A DNA stretch of 64,000 bases, taken from positions 20,290 to 84,289 of the forward strand of contig CADBZW010000017.1 of assembly GCA_902799345.1 (NCBI GenBank), given 5' to 3'. Below the pieces are notes generated by a model. That model had not been told where the DNA came from. It made no database searches and saw only the letters and a list, made by a program, of their open reading frames with translations. Position numbers and translations under genes: made by a program. Position 1 is the first letter of the stretch; each line of letters opens with the position of its first letter. This document shows, in pieces, positions 34,670-41,506 of this stretch. The stretch comes from an uncultured Bacteroidia bacterium. GTDB taxonomy: Bacteria > Bacteroidota > Bacteroidia > Bacteroidales > F082.

Positions 34670-35740
34670 ATGTCACTCAATTGCGGAATCATAGGTCTCT
34701 CAAGCGTTGGCAAGACCACCATATTCAATTGTATATCCAACACTAAGGCAGAAATCGGCTTTGCCTCCAAATCCAACATCGGCATGTGCGAGGTGGTGGA
34801 CGAACGCCTCAAGCTCATCGACAACATCTCTCACTCGAAGCGCATCGTGCCCGCCACGGTCGAAATCGTCGACTTGCCTGGACTGAGCAAAGGCGGTCAG
34901 GGCGTGGGCAACAAACTCCTTGCCGAAGTGCAGACCATGGACGCCTTGATTCATGTCTTGCGTTGTTTCGACGACCCCAACATTCCACACAGTGAAGGCA
35001 GTGTAGACCCCGTGCGCGACATGGAACTCGTTGATTTTGAACTGCAGGTGCGCGACCTGGACTTGGTCACCCGTAAGCTCGAACGCGTTCAAAAACTGTT
35101 GAAAAACGGCGAAAAGGACAACAAGAAAGCTTTCGACGTGCTCACCGTTTACAAGGAGACCCTTGAGAATTTCGGCAACGCCCGCGACGCCAAGGTGGCC
35201 GAGGAAGACAGAAAGTTTGTGCAGGACATACAACTGCTCACCGCCAAACCCATCATCTACGTCTGCAACGTTGACGACGAATCAGCCACTACAGGCAACA
35301 AATACTCCGATGCCGTGAAGGCCGCCTTGAAAGAAGGCCAAGAGATGGTCGTGGTGGCAGGCAAGCTGGAGGCTGAGATCGCCGAACTCGATGCCGACGA
35401 CCGTCAGCTTTTCATGGAAGATGCCGGTCTGACCGAGCCTGGTGTGAACAAACTCGTCCGCACGGCCTACCACACCTTGAACCTACATTCGTTCTTCACT
35501 ACGGGTCCCGACGAGACGAGAGCATGGACCATCCATGTGGGCGACACCGCCCCCATCGCAGCTGGTGCCATCCACAGCGACCTGCAACGTGGCTTCATCC
35601 GCGCCGAGGTGATGAGCACCGAGGACTTCCTGAAATACGGCTCGGAAGCCGCTGTCAAGGAAGCGGGCAAGTTCCGCGTGGAGGGTAAGACATACGTCGT
35701 TCAGGACGGCGACATTTTGAACATTCGATTCAATGTATAG
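34670..35740 (+). CDS. ychF: YchF/Ola1-family nucleotidase, divergent
   Basis: 356 residues, close to YchF (363). An OBG-type nucleotide-binding domain with G1 GLSSVGKTT precedes a coiled-coil insertion (about 120-200) and a C-terminal TGS domain (TIHVGDTAPIAAGAIHSDLQ ... DGDILNIRFNV). The C-terminal half matches YchF very well. In the N-terminal half the switch regions have drifted. The near-invariant FPFCTI-P segment is replaced by GFASKSNIG, and the DIAGLVKGASKGEGLGN loop is shortened to DLPGLSKGGQGVGN. The G4-like element CNVDDES is retained. This may be a specialised paralogue of the canonical protein. Confidence 0.88.
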   Translation: MSLNCGIIGLSSVGKTTIFNCISNTKAEIGFASKSNIGMCEVVDERLKLIDNISHSKRIVPATVEIVDLPGLSKGGQGVGNKLLAEVQTMDALIHVLRCFDDPNIPHSEGSVDPVRDMELVDFELQVRDLDLVTRKLERVQKLLKNGEKDNKKAFDVLTVYKETLENFGNARDAKVAEEDRKFVQDIQLLTAKPIIYVCNVDDESATTGNKYSDAVKAALKEGQEMVVVAGKLEAEIAELDADDRQLFMEDAGLTEPGVNKLVRTAYHTLNLHSFFTTGPDETRAWTIHVGDTAPIAAGAIHSDLQRGFIRAEVMSTEDFLKYGSEAAVKEAGKFRVEGKTYVVQDGDILNIRFNV

Positions 35741-35748
35741 TCTTTAAA

Positions 35749-35768
35749 AACTACAGATTCCACAGATT
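35749..35768 (+). repeat. Left inverted repeat of the GxxExxY cassette
   Basis: AACTACAGATTCCACAGATT matches, in inverted orientation and at 18 of 20 positions, the sequence at 36284-36303. It starts 9 bases after the ychF stop. Confidence 0.75.
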
Positions 35769-35787
35769 ACACTGATTTGCGACAGAT

Positions 35788-35814
35788 AATTTGGAGGACG
35801 CAAGCGTCCAAATT
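35788..35814. repeat. Bulged hairpin upstream of the GxxExxY gene
   Basis: AATTT and GGACG on the left pair with CGTCC and AAATT on the right, with a 3-base bulge (GGA) and a CAAG loop. It lies between the left inverted repeat and the start codon. Confidence 0.4.
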
Positions 35815-35837
35815 GATACAGATAGCCGAAGAAACAA

Positions 35838-36254
35838 ATGGAAACGACCCAGTTTATATACAAAAAAGAAACATATAACATAATTGGGGCTGCCATGGAA
35901 GTCCATAAGACACTTGGCATGGGTTTTCTAGAATCTGTATATCAAGAGGCTATGGAAGTAGAAATGGCAAAGCGAAGTATTCCTTTTGTCTCACAAAAAA
36001 GAATTCAAATTCAATACAAAGATGTTTTACTGAATCAATACTATATCGCAGATTTGTTCTGCTATGACAAAATCATTGTAGAATTGAAGGCTGTTTCAAC
36101 TATTCTCACCGAACACGAAGCTCAAATAATCAACTACATCCATGCTACTGGCATTAAGTTAGGAATGCTATTGAATTTTGGTGAAGAAAGTCTTTATTTC
36201 AAACGTTTTCCTAACATCACCCCAAAACCCATCTGTACTAATCCGCAGCTTTAG
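35838..36254 (+). CDS. GxxExxY family protein (PD-(D/E)XK-like)
   Basis: 138 residues. The signature G-F-L-E-S-V-Y is at about residues 29-35, and the nuclease-like strand IADLFCYDKIIVELKAV follows (Asp, then E-x-K), as in the PDDEXK_3 family. The biochemical role of GxxExxY proteins is not established. The gene is more A+T rich than its neighbours and sits between imperfect inverted repeats, which suggests a small passenger cassette. The stop codon lies in a GCAGCT-TT-AGCTGC hairpin (36245-36258). Confidence 0.88.
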   Translation: METTQFIYKKETYNIIGAAMEVHKTLGMGFLESVYQEAMEVEMAKRSIPFVSQKRIQIQYKDVLLNQYYIADLFCYDKIIVELKAVSTILTEHEAQIINYIHATGIKLGMLLNFGEESLYFKRFPNITPKPICTNPQL

Positions 36255-36283
36255 CTGCAAAATTGCCACAATGCGTTCTGTAA

Positions 36284-36303
36284 AATCTGTACAATCTGTA
36301 GTT
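36284..36303 (-). repeat. Right inverted repeat of the GxxExxY cassette
   Basis: AATCTGTACAATCTGTAGTT is the reverse complement of 35749-35768 at 18 of 20 positions. It ends 12 bases before the idi start codon. Confidence 0.75.
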
Positions 36304-36315
36304 AAAAAAGAAATA

Positions 36316-36837
36316 ATGGAATTTGTTGTTTTAGTCGACAAGAACGACCGCCAAATAGGTTTGATGGAGAAGCAGGCTGCGCATGTCACACCGCATCTGC
36401 ACCGTGCTTTTTCCATATTTATTTTCAACTCGAAAGGCGAGCTGCTCATGCAGCAACGGGCATTCTCCAAGTACCACTCCCCTGGCCTATGGACCAACAC
36501 CTGCTGCAGCCATCCTCGCGATAGCGAGACCCTCGAAGAGGCCACCTCACGCCGACTTTGGGAAGAAATGGGTATGCGTTGCGAGATGCATGAGGTCTAC
36601 ACCTTTATATATAAGGCATACGTCGGCGAAGGTCTGACCGAACACGAGTTCGACCATGTCTTCATCGGGCAAAGCGACGATACCCCGGAAATCAATCCCG
36701 AGGAAGTGGAGTCGTGGAAATACATGAGCCTCGACGACCTGTCGGAGGACCTAAAACTGCACCCCGAGCATTACACCGAGTGGTTCAAGATCACTTTTGA
36801 GGAAATGACGCATCACGCCGAAGTTTTGAAGGCGTAG
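36316..36837 (+). CDS. idi: Isopentenyl-diphosphate delta-isomerase, type I
   Basis: 173 residues, typical of type I IDI (NUDIX fold). It interconverts IPP and DMAPP in isoprenoid synthesis. The catalytic Cys lies in WTNTCCSHP (near residue 60). Metal and catalytic acids are in EEATSRRLWEEMG and LTEHEFDHVF. The ATG at 36316 fits the family start; the frame is open upstream through the right inverted repeat and into the GxxExxY gene, but nothing conserved lies there. No separate promoter was recognised, so the cassette may have landed in its leader. Confidence 0.95.
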   Translation: MEFVVLVDKNDRQIGLMEKQAAHVTPHLHRAFSIFIFNSKGELLMQQRAFSKYHSPGLWTNTCCSHPRDSETLEEATSRRLWEEMGMRCEMHEVYTFIYKAYVGEGLTEHEFDHVFIGQSDDTPEINPEEVESWKYMSLDDLSEDLKLHPEHYTEWFKITFEEMTHHAEVLKA

Positions 36838-36852
36838 AAACGCTCACCTTAT

Positions 36853-36897
36853 CACGGATAGATACACTCGCCCTTTGGGCTCGGTATGACATCCGTG
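36853..36897 (+). repeat. Covarying intercistronic hairpin, copy A
   Basis: Arms CACGGAT / ATCCGTG (7 bp, 36853-36859 and 36891-36897) enclose a 31-base core that starts AGATACACTC and ends TCGGTATGAC, with inner stem GCCC-TTT-GGGC. It lies 15 bases after idi, between co-directional idi and the porin gene. See copies at 42231 and 59398. Confidence 0.8.
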
Positions 36898-36976
36898 GCA
36901 AGGTTCGATATAACATGCTTTCAAAAAGTATTTAGCAAAAAGAAATAGTAAATATACTTACTATCGGTATTTTTAC

Positions 36977-36985
36977 TACTTTTGC
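36977..36985 (+). promoter_or_regulatory. -7 box for the porin gene
   Basis: TACTTTTGC, 38 bases upstream of the ATG at 37024. It argues against the alternative TTG start at 36982, which lies inside it. Confidence 0.65.
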
Positions 36986-37023
36986 AGCGTCAAAAATTGA
37001 AAACGTTATTAAAACCTACTACT

Positions 37024-38277
37024 ATGAAACACAAATTTCGCATTATCGTCGGGATGTTGCTTTTAGCCATTCCGTTGTGTATGAACGCACAAGTGAAGCC
37101 TGTCAAACCCCAGCAAAACCCTCAAAATAACGAGGCTAAAATGAAAGAAAAGCAAGAGGCTGAAAAAATCAGGATTGAACAAGAAAAACTTAACAAGCCC
37201 CAATCCGATATTAAGCCTCAAGTGAAGCCCGTGGATCAGCAGGCCAAACCTGCAGAAGCGCAAGAGAAGCCTGAAAAGAGCAAACCGAAACTCGGTGATT
37301 ACATTCAACTTTCGGGTTTCGTGCAAGGCATGTACCAAGCCAACCTGAGCGACGAAGGTGAGCTGACGAGCAATACTTTCAGGATGCGCCGCGTGCGTCT
37401 GTCCGTCGAAGGTACCCTTTACAAGGGCCTGACCTACAAGATCCAAGGCGACTTCAGCCGTTCGCCCATGCTCGTCGACGCTTACCTGAAGTACAAAGTT
37501 GCCGACGCTTTCGCCATCCAACTCGGTCAGTTCAAGACCCCGTTCTCGCTTGAAAGCCCCATCAATCCCGTCAACCTCGAGATTTTTGACTATGGTGAGA
37601 GCGTCCAGAAACTCGTCGGCTACAGCGATGTTTGCGGCGTGGGTTCATTGGGCCGCGACATCGGTCTGATGGCCACGGGAAAGCTCTTCCCCATCAAAGG
37701 CGGGGAAGGCAACGAATACCATGTTGTGGACTATGCCATCGGCGTGTTCAACGGCAACGGCCCCACTACTACCGACAACAACAACCGCAAGGACATTGTG
37801 GGCCGCCTCGAAGTGCATCCCGGCCTGAAGAACCTGACGCTGAGTGGTTCGTACTACTATGGCAAGTACACCAAAGACGACAACGTCAACTGCACCCGCA
37901 ACCGTTGGGCTGCCGGCGCACAGTACAATGATGGCAAGCTCGTCCTCCGTGGTGAATACATCGGTGGCAAGACAGGAGTGGAACCTACCCTTATCCCTGA
38001 AGACCTCGGCTATTACAACAGCAATGGTTACTATGCTGTGGCTGGCTACAACTTCAAGCTGGGCAAAGAAGGCAATCAGACGCTGATGCCCGTCCTCCGT
38101 TACGAGCATTTCACCGCCGACCAAGCCATCACAAAAGGCGGCACGAATTGGTATACCGCTGGCATCAACTACTGGCCGCTGAAGTGCCTCAACTTCAAGC
38201 TCGACTATTCATTGGTCCAGAAGGAAAGCGGCAGCAACTCACACCGCGTGGTGGGTATCTTGAGCTATAAGTTCTAA
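37024..38277 (+). CDS. Outer-membrane porin, OprO/OprP-like
   Basis: 417 residues. The signal peptide MKHKFRIIVGMLLLAIPLCMNAQ is followed by a ~70-residue Lys/Gln/Glu/Pro-rich, probably coiled-coil segment (NNEAKMKEKQEAEKIRIEQE), as in porins that trimerise through an N-terminal stalk. The barrel starts near residue 92 (GDYIQLSGFVQGMYQ) with the phosphate-selective porin O/P pattern (FRMRRVRLSVEGTL, QLGQFKTPFSLE) and ends in an aromatic Phe (VVGILSYKF). Anion or phosphate selectivity is inferred from the family. It may form a unit with the YeiH-type transporter 39 bases downstream. Confidence 0.9.
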   Translation: MKHKFRIIVGMLLLAIPLCMNAQVKPVKPQQNPQNNEAKMKEKQEAEKIRIEQEKLNKPQSDIKPQVKPVDQQAKPAEAQEKPEKSKPKLGDYIQLSGFVQGMYQANLSDEGELTSNTFRMRRVRLSVEGTLYKGLTYKIQGDFSRSPMLVDAYLKYKVADAFAIQLGQFKTPFSLESPINPVNLEIFDYGESVQKLVGYSDVCGVGSLGRDIGLMATGKLFPIKGGEGNEYHVVDYAIGVFNGNGPTTTDNNNRKDIVGRLEVHPGLKNLTLSGSYYYGKYTKDDNVNCTRNRWAAGAQYNDGKLVLRGEYIGGKTGVEPTLIPEDLGYYNSNGYYAVAGYNFKLGKEGNQTLMPVLRYEHFTADQAITKGGTNWYTAGINYWPLKCLNFKLDYSLVQKESGSNSHRVVGILSYKF

Positions 38278-38279
38278 TC

Positions 38280-38313
38280 TTGAATTTTGAATTTTAAATT
38301 TTGAATTTTGAAT
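38280..38313. repeat. A+T-rich short tandem repeat between porin and transporter genes
   Basis: Four imperfect copies of TTGAATTT(T) in about 34 bases just before the ATG at 38317. This is an intergenic tandem repeat of the sort seen at 2123-2153 and 3758-3810. Confidence 0.6.
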
Positions 38314-38316
38314 CTT

Positions 38317-39660
38317 ATGGCAAACAACAACATCTCCAATATCTGGAAAAAAGAGGACTGGCTGGCCGTGTGGATTGGCTTCATCGTCATCGCCGTGGCC
38401 TGCATCGCTGTACTGACTGGTTCGTTCGACTTCTCCGCCGCCAAGTTCGGCACCTGGCATTGGTGGGAAAACGTGGAAGAAAAGAAATCCTTGGCTGCCC
38501 AATTCAATGGTGAGTTTTGGATCAAGCTGCTTCGCACCTTCTTGGTGACGGGCATCTTGTTTGGCATCGGCATCAAGTTGCAAGGCGAAAAGATTGGAAA
38601 GTTCATTCCCGCTTTCGTTGTGCTGTTCCTCATCTGCATCGTGGTGCGCATGATTAGTGCAGAATACACCCTCAAGATGTACCTCGAATGGGCTTTCTGG
38701 GCCTTGCTCATCGGCCTGCTCATCTCCAACACTGTTGGCACGCCTGATTGGCTGAGACCCGCCATCCGCACTGAATTTTACATCAAGACGGGTTTGGTCA
38801 TCATGGGCTTCTCGGTGCTGTTCAGCAACATCGCCAAGTTCGGCCTCTACGGTCTCGGCATCGCCTGGATTGTGACACCTATCGTCATCATCTTCATGTG
38901 GTGGTTTGGCACCAAGGTGCTGAAAATCGACAACAAGCCTTTGGTCATCACTCTGGCTTCGGCCACTTCGGTGTGCGGCACTAGCGCTGCCATCGCCACG
39001 GGCGCGGCTGCCAAGGCCAAGAAGGAAGACCTCTCGATGGCCATTTCCATCTCCATCATCTTCACCATTTTGATGATGGTGTTCGAGCCGATGATCATCC
39101 GCGCTTGCGGCATGAACCAAATGATGGGCGGCGCCCTCATCGGCGGCACGGTCGACTCGACGGGTGCCGTGGTGCTGGCCGGTAGCGCCCTCGGCGAGGA
39201 AGCCGAACAGGTGGCCTCGTTGGTCAAGATGATCCAAAACATCCTCATCGGTTTCATCGCCTTCTTCGTGGCCATCTTCTTCGCCACCAAGGTCGACAAG
39301 GACCCGAACCAAAAGGTCGGCGCGGGCGAAATCTGGACCCGTTTCCCGAAGTTCATCATCGGTTTCTTCGTGGCTTCGTTGGTCGCCTCGTTCATCATCC
39401 TGCCCCTCACTGACGGCGCAACGGTGAAGTCGATCAACGGCGTGCTCGACCAATACAAGAACTGGGCCTTCGTGCTGGCTTTCACCAGTATCGGCCTCGA
39501 CACCAACTTCAAGAGCCTCTTTAAGCAGATGCAAGGCGGCAAGGTGCTGTGGCTCTACATCGTCGGTCAGGTGTTCAACATCCTGCTCACGCTGTTTGCC
39601 GTGTGGATCCTGCTTTCGGGCGTCATCTTCGAGGTTCCGAATCTTGACATGTTCAAATGA
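38317..39660 (+). CDS. YeiH/PF03601-family membrane transporter (putative sulfate exporter)
   Basis: 447 residues with about eleven membrane helices. The family signature is clear: ATSVCGTSAAIATGAAAKAK (about 222-241) and GGTVDSTGAVVLAGSALGEEAE (about 272-293). The family is annotated as putative sulfate exporters, but the substrate is not proven for this clade. The ATG at 38317 is preferred over a TTG three codons earlier. The stop overlaps the start of a small membrane protein (ATGA), suggesting a two-subunit unit, and a porin lies upstream. Confidence 0.88.
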   Translation: MANNNISNIWKKEDWLAVWIGFIVIAVACIAVLTGSFDFSAAKFGTWHWWENVEEKKSLAAQFNGEFWIKLLRTFLVTGILFGIGIKLQGEKIGKFIPAFVVLFLICIVVRMISAEYTLKMYLEWAFWALLIGLLISNTVGTPDWLRPAIRTEFYIKTGLVIMGFSVLFSNIAKFGLYGLGIAWIVTPIVIIFMWWFGTKVLKIDNKPLVITLASATSVCGTSAAIATGAAAKAKKEDLSMAISISIIFTILMMVFEPMIIRACGMNQMMGGALIGGTVDSTGAVVLAGSALGEEAEQVASLVKMIQNILIGFIAFFVAIFFATKVDKDPNQKVGAGEIWTRFPKFIIGFFVASLVASFIILPLTDGATVKSINGVLDQYKNWAFVLAFTSIGLDTNFKSLFKQMQGGKVLWLYIVGQVFNILLTLFAVWILLSGVIFEVPNLDMFK

Positions 39661-39950
39661 TGAACAAAAACCACAAAATCTTCAAAGTGATTACCATCGT
39701 CGTGGTGGTAATCACTTTGTTTTTGGCCGGCTGGATCATGGCCAACCAATTCGGTCTCGTCGAAGGCTACGACTTCGGCGCGGGAGCATATTATTATGCC
39801 GACATTCCCACCGAGCAATACCAAGAAATCGTCAACGAGGACGCTTACCAAACCTCCGTGCCGAAATGGATCTTTTACGTCCTCTTCTTCGCTTGGGGCT
39901 GGCTGATGTGGCGGCTTTGGGTGTGGATTGAGACGCGGGGAAAGAAATAG
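39657..39950 (+). CDS. Small two-helix membrane protein coupled to the YeiH-type transporter
   Basis: 97 residues. Helix one (VITIVVVVITLFLAGWIMANQF) and helix two (WIFYVLFFAWGWLMWRLWVWI, tryptophan-rich) flank a ~45-residue acidic, Tyr-rich loop (GYDFGAGAYYYADIPTEQY). No family recognised. Overlap with the transporter stop implies coupled translation and a role as accessory subunit, which is inference. Confidence 0.75.
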   Translation: MMNKNHKIFKVITIVVVVITLFLAGWIMANQFGLVEGYDFGAGAYYYADIPTEQYQEIVNEDAYQTSVPKWIFYVLFFAWGWLMWRLWVWIETRGKK

Positions 39951-39981
39951 GCCTTTTGACGTGTAATTCCATTTTTCTTTG

Positions 39982-39990
39982 TAAATTTGC
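39982..39990 (+). promoter_or_regulatory. -7 box for the amgK-rapZ fusion gene
   Basis: TAAATTTGC, 22 bases upstream of the ATG at 40013. Confidence 0.55.
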
Positions 39991-40012
39991 AGAATAGAAA
40001 AATGGAATTTCC

Positions 40013-41506
40013 ATGCAACCCCTAGAAACACAAAACATATTAGCTAAGCTGACGCATTCCATCGGCGAAACGCCTAAGGAAATCCTGCCCATCGCGGAAT
40101 CAGGCTCGGCGAGGAAGTATTTCCGTATCATCACCGACAAACGCAGTTTAATCGGCACCTATAGCAGCAACATCGAAGAAAACGAGGCCTTCCTCACTTT
40201 CAGCAAGCATTTTCATGACCTTGGACTGAACGTGCCGGAGGTCTTTGCCGTCAACGAAGAAAGGACATGCTATTTGCAAAGTGATTTTGGGGATGACAAT
40301 CTGTTTGCTCATGTGCAGAAAGCATTACTAGCTGTCGGCCCTTCGACCCTTCGAGGGGCCTCAGGGACCGCGGGCTCAGGGACCTTGATTCCACTTTATA
40401 AAAAAGCGCTGAGCCATCTGGTAAAACTGCAAGTGCTTGGGCACCAAGGCTTGGACTACAGCAAGGCCTACCCTACCGAACGCTTCGACAGGCAGGCCAT
40501 CATCGACGATCTTAACTATTTCAAGTACTACTTCGTCAAGCCGCACGAGGAAATCGACTTCAACGAGACACGCTTGGGCAAGGACTTCGAAGCCTTCGCC
40601 GACTTTGTCAGCCAAGCGCCCTGCGACTTCTTCATGTACCGCGACTTCCAGTCACGTAACATCATGGTCAAGGATGGCGAGCTATACTTCATCGACTTCC
40701 AAGGTGGACGCAAAGGCCCATTGAACTACGATGTGGTCTCGCTGCTCTATCAGGTGAAGGCGCAGATTCCACAAGCCATACGCGACGAACTAGTCGACTA
40801 TTACAAGGCCGAACTATCGCAATATATGAGCCCAGAAGCCGTCAAATTCGACACCTACCAGCCTTATTTCGTCTATTTACGCCTGATGCAAGTGCTCGGT
40901 GCCTACGGTTTCAGAGGCCTCATCCAAAAGAAATCGCATTTCATCGAGAGTATCCCCTACGCCTTGAAAGAACTGAAAGCCTGGAATGGAACCCACCCGT
41001 TAAACCAATACCCCGAACTCCAAAGCGTCATCTCCCAACTCTCCACTCTAAACTATCCACTCCCAACTGACTCTAAACTCTCAACTCTAAACTCTAAACT
41101 CACAGTAACCATCAACAGTTTCTCATTCAAAAAAGGCTACCCCAACGACTTCAGCGGCAACGGCGGCGGCTTCGTGTTCGACTGCCGTGCCTTGCCCAAT
41201 CCGGGTCGTGAGCCCGAGTTCAAGACCAAGACCGGCCGCGACTGGGAGGTCATCGACTACCTCATGGCCAAGCCACCCGTCCATGTCTTCCTCGACCATG
41301 TGAAAGGCATCGTCGGACAGAGCGTCGACAACTACCGCGAACGGCATTTCAGCAACCTGATGGTGTCGTTTGGCTGCACGGGCGGACAGCACCGTTCAGT
41401 CTTCTTTGCCCAGACCATATACGAATGGCTGAAGGCCACCTATCCTGACATCCATCTGAAACTGAACCACATAGAACGCAAAATCACGGAGGAGCACAAC
41501 GCATGA
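40013..41506 (+). CDS. AmgK-like amino-sugar kinase fused to a RapZ C-terminal domain
   Basis: 497 residues. The N-terminal ~345 residues are an aminoglycoside-phosphotransferase-fold kinase of the AmgK type (anomeric MurNAc/GlcNAc kinase), with catalytic MYRDFQSRNIMV and metal-binding YFIDFQGGRKGPLNYDVVSLL. The last ~135 residues (VTINSFSFKKGYPNDFSGNG ... NLMVSFGCTGGQHRSVFFAQ) are the RapZ C-terminal domain, which binds glucosamine-6-phosphate in E. coli. The joint (about 345-365) is encoded by a TAAACTC-type tandem repeat like those found between genes. A palindromic repeat at 40337-40384 adds about 16 residues (GPSTLRGASGTAGSGT) to the kinase. A MurU-like gene follows directly, so peptidoglycan sugar recycling is the likely role. 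Confidence 0.85.
   Translation: MQPLETQNILAKLTHSIGETPKEILPIAESGSARKYFRIITDKRSLIGTYSSNIEENEAFLTFSKHFHDLGLNVPEVFAVNEERTCYLQSDFGDDNLFAHVQKALLAVGPSTLRGASGTAGSGTLIPLYKKALSHLVKLQVLGHQGLDYSKAYPTERFDRQAIIDDLNYFKYYFVKPHEEIDFNETRLGKDFEAFADFVSQAPCDFFMYRDFQSRNIMVKDGELYFIDFQGGRKGPLNYDVVSLLYQVKAQIPQAIRDELVDYYKAELSQYMSPEAVKFDTYQPYFVYLRLMQVLGAYGFRGLIQKKSHFIESIPYALKELKAWNGTHPLNQYPELQSVISQLSTLNYPLPTDSKLSTLNSKLTVTINSFSFKKGYPNDFSGNGGGFVFDCRALPNPGREPEFKTKTGRDWEVIDYLMAKPPVHVFLDHVKGIVGQSVDNYRERHFSNLMVSFGCTGGQHRSVFFAQTIYEWLKATYPDIHLKLNHIERKITEEHNA
40337..40384. repeat. CCCTTCGA...TCAGGGACC palindromic repeat inserted in a coding sequence
   Basis: GGCCCTTCGACCCTTCGAGG followed by GGCCTCAGGGACCGCGGGCT and CAGGGACC forms overlapping inverted repeats, related to the dispersed CCCTTCGACAGGCTCAGGG element. 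It is translated in frame in the amgK-like domain. A relative is at 59042-59065. Confidence 0.7.
41037..41102. repeat. TAAACTC-type tandem repeat forming an interdomain linker
   Basis: About eight imperfect copies of (A)CTCTAAACT / CTCAACT. The 15-base word at 41071-41085 is the exact reverse complement of 10087-10101 at the end of cdaA. Here it codes for the linker LSTLNYPLPTDSKLSTLNSK. Confidence 0.75.

Noticed and set aside
35838-36254. Transposase in the GxxExxY cassette
   Set aside because: The protein lacks DDE, HUH or recombinase motifs; it matches the GxxExxY family.
36178-36315. Longer N-terminus for idi starting inside the GxxExxY gene
   Set aside because: The extension crosses an inverted repeat and a stop-codon hairpin of the previous gene and has no IDI homology.
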